A stretch of DNA of 64,000 bases from Methanobacterium_D sp040373355 (GTDB taxonomy: Archaea > Methanobacteriota > Methanobacteria > Methanobacteriales > Methanobacteriaceae), in contig NZ_CP166866.1 in the NCBI RefSeq assembly GCF_047495555.1, forward strand, positions 1,214,001 through 1,278,000, in the 5' to 3' direction. Positions 17,775 through 26,914 of the stretch are shown one piece after another. The position numbers and the translations under genes are program-made. The notes under the pieces are model-generated. The model was not told where the DNA came from. It saw only the letters and a list, made by a program, of their open reading frames with translations, and did no database searches. Position 1 is the stretch's first letter, and the number at the start of each line of letters is the position of its first letter.

Positions 17775-18899
17775 ATGGACCTCGATGATCTTCTTCTCTA
17801 TGATGAAACGCTGTTTAAAAATATTGATGCATTTAATCCAGACTATATTCCTGAAAATTTCATGCATCGAAAATCACAGATGGAAGGGCTTGCTCTTTGT
17901 ATACGGCCTGCTTTAAGGAAGGGGAGACCTGTTAATGCATTAGTACTTGGATCTTGCGCTACAGGGAAAACAACAGCAGTTAAAAAAATATTTGAAATGG
18001 TAGAGAGAAATTCAGAAAAAGTAGTTTGTGTTTATATAAACTGTCAGATACACACTACTCGATTCGGGATTTTTTCACAGATTTATCAAAAAATATTCGG
18101 ACATACACCTCCAGAAACGGGCGTTCCATTTTCAAGAATTTATCAAAAGATCATGCAGCATCTTTCAAGTGAAGGAAAATCACTTGTTGTTGCACTGGAT
18201 GACATTAATTATTTATTTTATAGTAAAAACGCTAACAAAATATTTTATGATATTCTGCGCGCTCATGAAGCATTTGATGGAATAAAAACAGGAGTATTTG
18301 CAATTCTATCTGATATTGAATTTAGATTTATCCTTGATAAAAATGTTAATTCAATTTTTATTCCTCAAGAAATAATCTTTAATCCATATAATAAAGATGA
18401 GATGCTGGATATACTAAAAGAAAGGACAAATATTGGATTCTATCCTAATGTCATCTCTGAAGAACTAATAAGTGACATAGCAGAATATGCCTCATCAAGC
18501 GGAGATTTGAGGGTAGGAATTGATTTACTTAGGATAAGTGGAAATCTTGCCGAGGCTGATGCTTCAAAATCAATTGAAAGAAAACATATACAGGAAGCAC
18601 TAAAAAGTACGGGCTCTATAAATTTAACATATACACTAAAATCACTATCTGAAGATGAAGTAACTCTTTTAGATATGATAAGGACTTCAAAAGCAGATCT
18701 AACCGCTGGAGATCTGTATGAAGAGTTTAATGAAAAAACAAGGTCAAGCTATGCATCATTTAATCGTATTTTAAATAAGCTTGAGTTTTTAAGGCTAATT
18801 GATACTCGTTTTACTGGAAAAGGTGTTAAAGGTAACTCTCGGGTAATAATACTTCGATTTGAACCAGAGGAAATTAAAAAGTGTATGAATCCGCTTTAA
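17775..18899 (+). CDS. cdc6: Orc1/Cdc6 family replication initiator
   Basis: A 374-residue AAA+ ATPase that binds origin DNA and loads the MCM helicase. Walker A is GSCATGKT (residues 59-66), Walker B is LVVALDD (about 137-143), and a C-terminal winged helix covers about 285-374. Length is typical. Methanobacteriales carry two Orc1/Cdc6 paralogues; I cannot tell from sequence memory which one this is. The lack of recognisable origin boxes upstream favours the non-origin-linked copy, but weakly. Its stop codon overlaps the end of a convergent small membrane gene by four bases. Confidence 0.92.
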   Translation: MDLDDLLLYDETLFKNIDAFNPDYIPENFMHRKSQMEGLALCIRPALRKGRPVNALVLGSCATGKTTAVKKIFEMVERNSEKVVCVYINCQIHTTRFGIFSQIYQKIFGHTPPETGVPFSRIYQKIMQHLSSEGKSLVVALDDINYLFYSKNANKIFYDILRAHEAFDGIKTGVFAILSDIEFRFILDKNVNSIFIPQEIIFNPYNKDEMLDILKERTNIGFYPNVISEELISDIAEYASSSGDLRVGIDLLRISGNLAEADASKSIERKHIQEALKSTGSINLTYTLKSLSEDEVTLLDMIRTSKADLTAGDLYEEFNEKTRSSYASFNRILNKLEFLRLIDTRFTGKGVKGNSRVIILRFEPEEIKKCMNPL

Positions 18900-19072
18900 A
18901 TACCTGTTAAAACGTTAGAATTTGGAAAAGCAGCCACACACATAACACTTACAAAAAGAATCATTATAATTATTCCAGTAAATATGAATGATTGCATATT
19001 AACATGCTCTAAGTTCAACAATGTTCTTTTTCTTCTTAAATCTCCATGTATGTTTCTATTATTTTTTATCAT
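18896..19072 (-). CDS. Small single-pass membrane protein (58 aa)
   Basis: This short gene reads leftward from ATG at 19070-19072 to TAA at 18896-18898. The product has a basic N-terminus (MIKNNRNIHGDLRRKR), one hydrophobic segment (about residues 28-49, FIFTGIIIMILFVSVMCVAA) and a short polar tail. GGAAGTGATTAG immediately before the ATG matches the archaeal anti-Shine-Dalgarno sequence well, which is why I accept it despite its size. It overlaps the stop of cdc6 by four bases, tail to tail. Function unknown; topology would be N-in by the positive-inside rule. Confidence 0.65.
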   Translation of the reverse strand: MIKNNRNIHGDLRRKRTLLNLEHVNMQSFIFTGIIIMILFVSVMCVAAFPNSNVLTGI

Positions 19073-19245
19073 CTAATCACTTCCTTTTTAATATCCTCTT
19101 TTAGAAGTTATTTAAAGAAAGAGATAGAGAGCACGTGAAAAGTAATGGAAACTCACTTAACAACTCCAAAAATTTATATCAATGTATTAATATAATTAAT
19201 TAATATATTATTTTAAATCTGATTTTTAAACTCGGAGGAATTTGA

Positions 19246-21531
19246 ATGCCTGAAAATAGTGAAGTTGAGCTTAGAGTTGCAGAAGCACTGCAGCAGGACG
19301 TTGGAAAGGGTGTTATAAGGATGGATAAGGAATTACTTTCTAAAATAGGCATTGCTCCAGGAGACATTGTAGAAATCATTGGTAAAAGGACTACCGGTGC
19401 AATAGTTGGTCAGGCGTACCCTGCAGATGTTGGTCTTGAGATTGTAAGGATGGATGGGCTTACAAGATCAAATGCAGGAACTTCAATAGGTGAAATGATA
19501 ACTATAAGGCGTACGGAGGTAAGAGTGGCAAAAAAAGTTGTTTTAGCGCCAGCCACTAAAGGCCTTAGAATAATGGCATCAGGAGATATCATTAAAAGGA
19601 ATATAATGGGAAGGGCAGTTACCCGAGGCGATATAATGTCTTTAATATCTCCTAGAAGAACAAGGGAAACATTCAAGGAATTTCCGGCAAGTGAAAAGAT
19701 TTTCAGGGAATTTTTTGAATCTACAACTCCATTTTCACTTGGAGAGATTAAATTTGCAATTGTATCTACAAATCCTGCAGGAATGGTAATGGTTAATGAT
19801 GAAACTGAGGTGGAGATACGTCCGGAAGCAGTAGACATAATTGAAAAAAAAGTACCGGATGTTACTTATGACGATGTGGGAGGATTAAAACAAGAAATTG
19901 AAAAGGTAAGAGAAATGATAGAGCTCCCTTTACGTCATCCAGAAATATTTGACCGACTAGGAATCGATCCGCCTAGAGGAGTTCTTTTACATGGAGCTCC
20001 AGGTACTGGGAAAACCCTTCTTGCTAAAGCAGTTGCAAATGAGAGTGGATCAAACTTTGTAGCCATAAATGGCCCTGAAGTTATGAGTAAATATGTAGGA
20101 GAGGCTGAGAAGAAAATAAGGGATATTTTTAAAGAAGCCGAAGAAAACGCCCCTACGGTAGTATTTATAGATGAAATTGATGCAATTGCACCTAAACGTG
20201 AAGAAGTTACTGGAGAAGTGGAAAGAAGAGTAGTTGCACAAATTCTTGCACTAATGGACGGACTTAAAGAAAGGGGAAAAGTAATAGTTATAGGCGCAAC
20301 TAATAGGCCTGATGCACTTGATCAAGCACTAAGACGTCCTGGAAGATTTGATAGGGAAATAGAACTTAGAGTACCTGATAGAGAAGGTAGAAGTGAAATT
20401 TTACAGATACATACAAGAGGTATGCCTTTAAAGGAAGATGTTAATATGGAAGAGATTGCAGATATCACACATGGGTTTGTAGGAGCAGATATAGCTGCTT
20501 TAAGTCGTGAATCCGCAATGAATGCTTTAAGAAGAATACTTCCAGAATTAGATCTAGAAGAACAGACCATTCCTCAAGAAGTTCTGGAAAAACTATTTGT
20601 TAGAAATGATGATTTCATGGAAGCATTAAAATCAATAAGTCCTTCAGCACTTCGCGAAGTGTTTATAGAAGTTCCAAATATCCATTGGGAGGATATAGGA
20701 GGTTTAGAAGAGTTAAAAGAGACACTAAAAGAAGCAGTAGAGTGGCCTTTAACTAATGCTGAAGATTTCCGGCGAATTGGAATACAGCCATCCAAAGGAA
20801 TTTTATTATTTGGACCTCCTGGAACAGGTAAAACTATGCTTTCTAAGGCAGTTGCAACTGAATCAAAAGCTAACTTTATTTCAGTTAAAGGTTCAGAAAT
20901 TTTAAGCAAGTGGTTTGGAGAATCTGAAAGAAAAATAACTGAGATATTTAAAAAAGCAAAACAAGCGTCTCCATGTATAGTGTTTTTCGATGAAATAGAT
21001 GCTATAGCTCCAATGAGGGGTTCAGGTTTAGGTGAACCCAAGGTTGTTGAAAGAATGGTAAATACACTTCTTTCAGAAATGGACGGTTTGGAAGAATTAA
21101 GGGGAGTTATTGTAATAGGTGCGACAAATAGACCTGATTTAATTGATGCTGCCTTATTACGCCCTGGAAGGTTTGATGAAGTTGTATTAGTTCCTCCTCC
21201 TGATGAAAAAGCACGTCAGGATATCCTTAAAGTCCACGTTAAAAACATGGCTCTTGATAATGATATAGACATTAAATCTCTTGCAAAGAGGACAGAAGGA
21301 TATTCTGGAGCAGATATTGAAGCACTATGTAGAAAAGCAGGAGTGATTGCGCTACATGAAGATATTAAAATTGAAAAAGTATCAAAAAGACATTTTGAGG
21401 CTGCTTTAAATAAACTAAGTCCATCAACTACACCTCAGACCAAAGAATATTATGAAGAAGTTGCAAGAAGGCTTGGAAGAGGATTAGAAGCTAAAAAAGT
21501 AAGAGAAGAGTTTCCAAGAGAGGTAGCATAA
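19246..21531 (+). CDS. CDC48/VAT family two-ring AAA+ ATPase
   Basis: A 761-residue unfoldase of the CDC48/p97/VAT family. The N-terminal substrate-binding domain (about 1-190) has the double-psi barrel with GIAPGDIVEIIGKR. D1 has Walker A GAPGTGKT (about 249-256) and Walker B VVFIDEIDA; D2 has Walker A GPPGTGKT (about 523-530) and Walker B CIVFFDEIDA. Second-region Arg fingers are present in both rings (RRPGRFD, LRPGRFD). It likely extracts and unfolds proteins for the proteasome. The C-terminus ends FPREVA, not the hydrophobic-Tyr-any motif that docks ATPases on the 20S proteasome. CGGAGGAAT precedes the ATG. It begins a rightward run with archease and rtcB. Confidence 0.95.
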   Translation: MPENSEVELRVAEALQQDVGKGVIRMDKELLSKIGIAPGDIVEIIGKRTTGAIVGQAYPADVGLEIVRMDGLTRSNAGTSIGEMITIRRTEVRVAKKVVLAPATKGLRIMASGDIIKRNIMGRAVTRGDIMSLISPRRTRETFKEFPASEKIFREFFESTTPFSLGEIKFAIVSTNPAGMVMVNDETEVEIRPEAVDIIEKKVPDVTYDDVGGLKQEIEKVREMIELPLRHPEIFDRLGIDPPRGVLLHGAPGTGKTLLAKAVANESGSNFVAINGPEVMSKYVGEAEKKIRDIFKEAEENAPTVVFIDEIDAIAPKREEVTGEVERRVVAQILALMDGLKERGKVIVIGATNRPDALDQALRRPGRFDREIELRVPDREGRSEILQIHTRGMPLKEDVNMEEIADITHGFVGADIAALSRESAMNALRRILPELDLEEQTIPQEVLEKLFVRNDDFMEALKSISPSALREVFIEVPNIHWEDIGGLEELKETLKEAVEWPLTNAEDFRRIGIQPSKGILLFGPPGTGKTMLSKAVATESKANFISVKGSEILSKWFGESERKITEIFKKAKQASPCIVFFDEIDAIAPMRGSGLGEPKVVERMVNTLLSEMDGLEELRGVIVIGATNRPDLIDAALLRPGRFDEVVLVPPPDEKARQDILKVHVKNMALDNDIDIKSLAKRTEGYSGADIEALCRKAGVIALHEDIKIEKVSKRHFEAALNKLSPSTTPQTKEYYEEVARRLGRGLEAKKVREEFPREVA

Positions 21532-21599
21532 ACTTTAAAAGGGAGGGAACTTAAAATTTCACTAATAAAGTTCATACTTTATTTTTGAGAGGTTAAACA

Positions 21600-22034
21600 G
21601 TGAAAGATAACTATAAAAAATTCGAATTTTTCGAGGTTACAGCAGATGTGGGTATTAAAGCCTATGGAAATACATTAAATGGAGCTTTTGAAAATGCAGC
21701 GCTAGCTATGTTTGAAGTAATGACGGATACATCATTAGTAAAGCCTAAAGTAGAAAGAAAAATTGAAGTTGAATCAGAAGATGAATGTGCACTTCTCTAT
21801 GACTGGCTTTCAGAATTTTTAGTTTTATTGGATTCAGAATATCTTGTGTTTTCTAAATTTAAAGCAGAAATTAAAAAAACAGATAATGGATTTTCTCTTG
21901 GAGGAAGTGCATGGGGAGAAGAATTTGATTTAGATGTCCATGAAAGTAGGGCAGAAGTTAAAGCAGTAACCTATCATCTAATGGATGTTAAAAAGGATGA
22001 GATATATAGGGTCAAATTTATACTGGATATCTAA
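21600..22034 (+). CDS. Archease, RtcB activating protein
   Basis: Accelerates guanylylation and turnover of the RNA ligase RtcB. The 144-residue protein has the archease motifs FEVTADVGIKAYG (about 10-22), AFENAALAMFEVMTD (about 27-41) and DWLSEFLVLLDSE (about 66-78); the Asp/Glu residues form the metal site. The start is GTG at 21600 with GAGAGGTT just upstream. It sits 68 bases after CDC48 and 158 bases before rtcB on the same strand, which fits its known partnership. Confidence 0.92.
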   Translation: MKDNYKKFEFFEVTADVGIKAYGNTLNGAFENAALAMFEVMTDTSLVKPKVERKIEVESEDECALLYDWLSEFLVLLDSEYLVFSKFKAEIKKTDNGFSLGGSAWGEEFDLDVHESRAEVKAVTYHLMDVKKDEIYRVKFILDI

Positions 22035-22192
22035 GACTTATTGAGATGATGGCTTTTTGAATTAAACCTTCGGTGTATAAAAACTATTTGGAATCGATGG
22101 GAAAATATATTTTAAAAAGAATTAACAAAATGTTATTAGCTAATTATATTTTAAAATTTTATTCTTGATATTCTATTTTTGGAGAGGTAATC

Positions 22193-23641
22193 ATGGAAAT
22201 TAATGAAAATGTAGAAAAAATAAGAGATTGTGTCTGGGAAATACCATCAAGTTATAAAAAGGAAATGAGAGTCCCTGCAAGAGTATATTTAAACGATGAT
22301 GCTATTAAAGAAGTAGAACAAGGGGCAATAGACCAGGTCGCAAATGTAGCATGTTTACCCGGTATTCAGAAATTTTCTATTGGACTTCCGGATATCCACT
22401 TTGGATATGGATTTAGTATAGGGGGAGTTGCAGCATTCAGTGCCCGTAATGGAGTTATAAGTCCTGGAGGGGTAGGATTTGACATTAACTGTGGTGCAAG
22501 ACTTTTAAAAACAAATTTAACAGAAGATGAACTAAGACCAAAACTCAATCAGCTTATGGATGCACTATTTAAAAACATACCTTCGGGAGTGGGAAGTAAA
22601 GGTAAAATAAGGCTTCAAGAAGGCCAAATTGATGAAGTCCTTGATTATGGTGCTGAATGGGCTGTTGATAATGGTTATGGTTGGGAAAGAGACCTTCAAT
22701 TTTTAGAAGAAAATGGGAGAATGGAGTCTGCAGATTCAACTAAAGTAAGTGATAAGGCTAAAAAGAGAGGTATTCCACAGCTTGGATCCCTTGGATCAGG
22801 TAACCATTTCTTAGAGGTTCAAAAAGTGGATGAAATCTTTGAAGAGGATACAGCTAAAGTTTTTGGATTAGAAGAGGGTCAAATAACTGTGCTTATTCAT
22901 ACTGGTTCAAGGGGATGCGGGCATCAGATATGTTCGGATTACCTTAGGGTAATGGATAAAGCAGCTAAAAGATATCAAATAAATCTCCCTGACAGACAAC
23001 TTGCATGTGCTCCTGTAGATTCAGAAGAAGCACAGGACTATTTCAGTGCAATGTCAGCAGCAGCAAATTATGCGTGGACAAACCGTCAAATGATCGTGCA
23101 CTGGGTACGTGAATCATTTGAACAAGTATACAAAAGAGATGCTGAAGAAATCGGTCTGGATATAGTTTATGATGTTGCTCATAATATTGCAAAAAAGGAA
23201 ACTCATAAAATAAAGAACAGGGATATGGAAGTTTACGTGCACAGAAAAGGTGCAACCCGTGCATTTGGTCCTGGAAGAAAGGAAATCCCTAAGGTTTATA
23301 GAGATGTTGGACAACCAGTTTTACTCCCTGGAACTATGGGGACAGCTTCATATGTGCTTGTAGGAACAGATACTGCCATGGAAGAAACATTCGGATCTTC
23401 TGCGCATGGTGCAGGCCGTAAGTTGAGCAGGGCTGGTGCTAAGAAAGAATATAAAGGTGATGAAGTTAAAAAATACCTTGAAAGCAAGGGAATCGTTATA
23501 AGAGCAACTTCACTACCTGTTGTTGCTGAAGAAGCTCCTGGAGCTTACAAAGACGTTGACGATGTGGTCATGACTTCTCATAAAGCAGGAATTTCTAGAA
23601 TGGTTGGAAAAATGGTGCCTCTTGGAGTTTCCAAGGGTTAA
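22193..23641 (+). CDS. rtcB: RNA-splicing ligase RtcB
   Basis: Joins 2',3'-cyclic phosphate and 5'-OH RNA ends, chiefly tRNA exon halves after endonuclease cleavage, using GTP and Mn2+. The 482-residue protein has GVGFDINCGARLL with the metal-binding Asp and Cys (about residues 95-107), GSLGSGNHFLEV (about 200-211), IHTGSRGCGHQ and the guanylylation His in SSAHGAGRKLSR (about 400-411). There is no intein, unlike in some archaea. GGAGAGGTAATC precedes the ATG. It follows archease on the same strand. Confidence 0.95.
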   Translation: MEINENVEKIRDCVWEIPSSYKKEMRVPARVYLNDDAIKEVEQGAIDQVANVACLPGIQKFSIGLPDIHFGYGFSIGGVAAFSARNGVISPGGVGFDINCGARLLKTNLTEDELRPKLNQLMDALFKNIPSGVGSKGKIRLQEGQIDEVLDYGAEWAVDNGYGWERDLQFLEENGRMESADSTKVSDKAKKRGIPQLGSLGSGNHFLEVQKVDEIFEEDTAKVFGLEEGQITVLIHTGSRGCGHQICSDYLRVMDKAAKRYQINLPDRQLACAPVDSEEAQDYFSAMSAAANYAWTNRQMIVHWVRESFEQVYKRDAEEIGLDIVYDVAHNIAKKETHKIKNRDMEVYVHRKGATRAFGPGRKEIPKVYRDVGQPVLLPGTMGTASYVLVGTDTAMEETFGSSAHGAGRKLSRAGAKKEYKGDEVKKYLESKGIVIRATSLPVVAEEAPGAYKDVDDVVMTSHKAGISRMVGKMVPLGVSKG

Positions 23642-23656
23642 CATTTCCTTTTTATT

Positions 23657-24424
23657 TTAAAATTCAAATTGTTTTTCAGATGATACAGAATTAATTAATT
23701 TTTGTGTTGATTTTATTTCTTCTTCATTTCCACTAACTGCTAGCCATATTGAACCTTCAGCTCCGCTTACACCGCCGCCAGCAACTTGTTCTGCTTTTGC
23801 ACCAGTTAAAATGGATATTGCTTCAATTTCCGTGATTATTTCACCAGCTACAGGTAACAAGCGCGGACCTTGTGAACCCGGAACATTCAATTTCAGCGCA
23901 AGATCATTTAAATCTCCATAGATTCGTTTTTCAAGTCCTGCAGGGAGCATAAGTTTAACTCTTCTGCCAACAACTGCCTGAATTGCAGCACCTATAGTAC
24001 CCCCTTTAGGATCTCCTATATAAATACCCGTTTGCATTTTAGGATAATTCAACGCATTAACTCCCTTTAAAATAATGTCTCCTTCATTTAAATCATCAAC
24101 AACATCAAAAATAGTTTTTTTCTTTTCCCAGATACCATCTTTAATTATTACATCGCCTGGAAATTTACTTTCGTTTTTTATCCTACCTGAACTTGTTACT
24201 GGTCTGCAGGGAGGTAGAACAATGCCTCTAAAGAATCTATCTCTTGAAAAATCATCAGCTTGATTTAGGGTAGATAATATTTCCTCGGCAATGTAACCGT
24301 TTGTTGTACCCGCAATAATTACGAGAGTTCCTTTCTTAAGAACTTCTTTTATTGCATAGTGTTCTGCTAAAGCCTTAGCAATTAAACGTTTTCCTGCTGC
24401 AGGAGTTATTAGAAATTGTTTCAT
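23657..24424 (-). CDS. Conserved archaeal protein of unknown function
   Basis: A 255-residue protein, probably cytoplasmic with an alpha/beta fold. Visible features are TPAAGKRLIAKALAEH near the N-terminus, LVIIAGTTNGYIAEEIL (about 34-50), a GDIILKGVNALNYP segment, the Gly-rich GDPKGGTIGAAIQAVVGRR (about 155-173) and GGGVSGAEGSIWLAV near the C-terminus. It reminds me of conserved methanogen hypothetical proteins, but I cannot assign a reaction. ATG 24424 is chosen because TGTGAATC precedes it; a GTG at 24433 is the alternative. It follows the K+ channel gene by about 14 bases, so the two are probably one operon. Confidence 0.7.
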   Translation of the reverse strand: MKQFLITPAAGKRLIAKALAEHYAIKEVLKKGTLVIIAGTTNGYIAEEILSTLNQADDFSRDRFFRGIVLPPCRPVTSSGRIKNESKFPGDVIIKDGIWEKKKTIFDVVDDLNEGDIILKGVNALNYPKMQTGIYIGDPKGGTIGAAIQAVVGRRVKLMLPAGLEKRIYGDLNDLALKLNVPGSQGPRLLPVAGEIITEIEAISILTGAKAEQVAGGGVSGAEGSIWLAVSGNEEEIKSTQKLINSVSSEKQFEF

Positions 24425-24438
24425 GAGATTCACATTAA

Positions 24439-25269
24439 TTATTTTTTGTTTAAAATGTCTTTTAAGGTTTCTATTTCGGATCTAATATTTACTAAATTCC
24501 TGTTTAGTTCTTCAAGCTGCTCTTTTCTTGCAACCTGTTCTTCTAGTTTTTCAACTTTTTGCTCGATTCTTTGAACATAACTTACAGTATCATCCATCAT
24601 TTCATTTCGCTCTTCCTTAAATTTTTGTATAAGCGATGAAGTTGCGGATGCAGTTATTAAACTGGATATTCCTATGGCGCTGGTCATGGCAATTACACCC
24701 ATTAAACGTCCCATCTGGGTAAAAGGAACTACATCCCCATATCCAACTGTCGTTATTGTTTGAATGACGTACCAAAGTGAATCTTCATAGGTTGCAACTT
24801 GTGGATTAACTCCGCTTTCAACAATGAAGAAAACAATGGAGCAGATAAGAAGAACAACAATAAAGAAAGAAAATCCGTATATGAGCCTACTTTTTTCTAC
24901 AAATTCATCTACAACCTTTGCAACTTGACGGGAAGCCATTATGAGTGCAAATATTTTAAAGAGACATAAAATTTTAAGGATGACTATTGCACTATATAAT
25001 TCAAGGATATTCAGACCAATAAAATAAATGGGAATAACTGCAAGAATACCATTTGGGTGATTTTTTATATAATTTGAGGCACTTCTGCCTCTCATACGAA
25101 GTATATACCCAATTAAAAGAACAATGCTTGCAAAAAGGTCAAATTCTGCAATACCCATGAAACTTAAAGGCCTTAACGGAATGAAAATACTTATAAATAG
25201 TAAAAAACTATCCAGGATGATTACAGAAACAAAAAATATTTCCAATGCAGTTTGCAGCCTTCGATTCAC
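24439..25269 (-). CDS. Voltage-gated-type potassium channel
   Basis: A 276-residue channel with six membrane segments: four forming a voltage-sensor-like unit (the S4 region is poor in Arg), then a pore helix, the canonical K+ filter TTVGYGDVVPFT (about 175-186) and an inner helix rich in Ala/Ser/Thr. The C-terminal ~50 residues form a coiled coil with heptads (VQRIEQKVEKLEEQVARKEQ) that likely drives tetramer assembly. The start is GTG with GGGTGGAATC before it. It lies 30 bases after hisG and just before an unknown gene, all leftward. Confidence 0.9.
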   Translation of the reverse strand: MNRRLQTALEIFFVSVIILDSFLLFISIFIPLRPLSFMGIAEFDLFASIVLLIGYILRMRGRSASNYIKNHPNGILAVIPIYFIGLNILELYSAIVILKILCLFKIFALIMASRQVAKVVDEFVEKSRLIYGFSFFIVVLLICSIVFFIVESGVNPQVATYEDSLWYVIQTITTVGYGDVVPFTQMGRLMGVIAMTSAIGISSLITASATSSLIQKFKEERNEMMDDTVSYVQRIEQKVEKLEEQVARKEQLEELNRNLVNIRSEIETLKDILNKK

Positions 25270-25299
25270 GATTCCACCCTTTAAAAAGAAATAAAGTAA

Positions 25300-26289
25300 T
25301 TATTTTACATACTGTTTAACGTTTTCCCTCACAACAGCAGATGCGCCGTAATTTTTAATCCCTCTGAGCATTGCCGGAAACTTTGTTTTAGGAATTAAAA
25401 CATTAACTTGAGAAAACTGTTTGCCAGTTGTAACTGTTGGTTCGTTGGAACAGAATCCCCTAGACATTAAAAAGCCATTAACTTCATCTACTCTGTCATT
25501 TGAAATGTTAAATTTCACGTCAAAGTATTTTCGAGCTTCAATTGCACCAAAAAGTTGTTCAAACATGGTTTTTGCTTTTTCAGCTTTTTTACCTGCGCAT
25601 CCAGGTCCTGCATAGAGTCCTGCACTTGATTCCATTATGGTTTCTATTATTTTAAGTCCAGCTTTCCTGAGACTGCTTCCAGTTTGGGTATTGTCTACTA
25701 TAAGGTCTGCACCTTTTGCTATGTAAACTTCAGTTGCACCGTCAGAATTTATTACCTGGACCTGTTTGTTGTCTCCGTCCCATAGCCCTCTAACTTGAAC
25801 TAGTGGTTTTGAGTCTCCAAATAATTCTTTGTATCCTTCATTTTGCATGAAGTGTTGTCTTGTGAGGTTTGGGTATTCGGTGAAACAAAGTATGGGTGTT
25901 TTCCTGTCTTTGTTGGCCCTGAAAAAGTCTGTGAGATTTTCGTAAGGTTCCTCATTTGGTACGGCTACAATGAGTCTTGTCTGGCCGTAGTCAAGGTCGC
26001 CAACTTTTATAATTGGTTCGCCTTCTAAGTTTACTGATTCTTCCCTTACCCAGTCTTCGCCAACAATTGCAAGGTCTAGAATTCCTCTATTAAGTTCTAC
26101 AGGGACACTTTGAGGCCTTGAAAGGAATGCTTTTATTTCAGGGTCATTAGCGATAATTATTTCGTTTTCTTCTTTGCCAGGCTCGTATCCTTTTACTTCA
26201 TAACCTGCATCAATAAATAACTGGTAAGTGTTACCTCTATTTACATTATTCAAGCTCCCTTTGGGGAGTCCAAGTACTATTTTCTCCAT
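25300..26289 (-). CDS. hisG: ATP phosphoribosyltransferase (HisG, long form)
   Basis: Catalyses the first step of histidine synthesis, ATP plus PRPP to phosphoribosyl-ATP. The 329-residue protein has LGLPKGSL at the start, RPQSVPVELNRGILDLAIVG (about 59-78), the PRPP loop DNTQTGSSLRKAGL (about 199-212) and a C-terminal ~90-residue regulatory domain with RGFCSNEPTVTTG. This makes it the long, self-sufficient form that does not need HisZ. Sequence is somewhat divergent (an insertion near 30-50), so a HisG paralogue is possible. No other his genes are near. There is no Shine-Dalgarno sequence, suggesting a leaderless message. Confidence 0.85.
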   Translation of the reverse strand: MEKIVLGLPKGSLNNVNRGNTYQLFIDAGYEVKGYEPGKEENEIIIANDPEIKAFLSRPQSVPVELNRGILDLAIVGEDWVREESVNLEGEPIIKVGDLDYGQTRLIVAVPNEEPYENLTDFFRANKDRKTPILCFTEYPNLTRQHFMQNEGYKELFGDSKPLVQVRGLWDGDNKQVQVINSDGATEVYIAKGADLIVDNTQTGSSLRKAGLKIIETIMESSAGLYAGPGCAGKKAEKAKTMFEQLFGAIEARKYFDVKFNISNDRVDEVNGFLMSRGFCSNEPTVTTGKQFSQVNVLIPKTKFPAMLRGIKNYGASAVVRENVKQYVK

Positions 26290-26610
26290 AATATATAATT
26301 TGAAGTGATTTAATTAAAAGTTTTTCGATATTTTGTAGAATATTAATGACTTCAAAACTAAAAAATTTAAATTTAAATGAAGTAAATTTGTATTTTAGAA
26401 AATTTATTTAAATATTTTATTTTAAAATAAACTTTTTTAGGGTATTAAGCTAGTATATAACAAAAACAATTATTTTATTTGTGTCTCGATTATTTTTAGA
26501 TAATATGGGATATATAGACTATAACAACCTTATAAGTTTATTGAATCGTCTTTTAAGCTTATTTATTTTTCTAGACATTCTTTAAATGAAATTTATTTTC
26601 AAACAAATCA

Positions 26611-26618
26611 TTTATATA
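26611..26618 (+). promoter_or_regulatory. TATA box of the TRAM gene
   Basis: TTTATATA lies about 25 bases before 26640, the normal archaeal TATA-to-start distance, and would give a 5' leader of about 35 bases that begins with the hairpin at 26641. Confidence 0.5.
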
Positions 26619-26640
26619 CTCCTAAAATAAATAGTGTATC

Positions 26641-26657
26641 ATGCCATTTTTTGGCAT
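26641..26657 (+). promoter_or_regulatory. 5'-leader hairpin of the TRAM gene
   Basis: ATGCCA-ttttt-TGGCAT is a perfect 6-base inverted repeat with a 5-base loop at the predicted 5' end of the message, ending six bases before the Shine-Dalgarno sequence GGATGTGA (26663-26670). It could modulate translation or stability, for instance with temperature, or be a DNA operator. Confidence 0.45.
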
Positions 26658-26674
26658 ATTTAGGATGTGAAAAA

Positions 26675-26905
26675 TTGTTTAAAAATAATTACGGAAGAGA
26701 TAATTACTCAAATAAAGGAAACTCTCCTCTAAACGAAGGAGACGAACATGATGTTAAAATTGAAGATATGGGAAGAGATGGAGACGGAATCGCTAGAATC
26801 GAAGGATTTGTAGTCTTTGTAAAAGGAGCTAAAGTAGGCGAAGAAGTCAAAATCAGGATTAATTCAACTAGAAGAAATTTTGCTTTTGCAGATGTAGTTG
26901 AATAA
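26675..26905 (+). CDS. TRAM-domain RNA-binding protein
   Basis: A 76-residue protein: a short polar N-terminus, then a single TRAM domain (about 22-76) with GDEHDVKIEDMGRDGDGIAR, VVFVKGAKVGEEVKIRI and FAFADVVE. Single-domain TRAM proteins of methanogens act as RNA chaperones like bacterial cold-shock proteins. The start is TTG at 26675, placed 4 bases after GGATGTGA; an upstream TTG at 26651 lies inside the leader hairpin and has no ribosome binding site. A strong terminator-like hairpin follows at 26915. Confidence 0.85.
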   Translation: MFKNNYGRDNYSNKGNSPLNEGDEHDVKIEDMGRDGDGIARIEGFVVFVKGAKVGEEVKIRINSTRRNFAFADVVE

Positions 26906-26914
26906 ATTACTTTT

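Larger units (their letters stand above)
26290..26674. other. Divergent intergenic region, hisG / TRAM gene
   Basis: AT-rich gap holding the hisG promoter (left side) and the TRAM gene promoter (right side). A clear TATA box TTTATATA at 26611-26618 predicts a transcript start near 26640 for the TRAM gene. A hairpin follows at 26641-26657. Otherwise nothing recognised. Confidence 0.45.
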
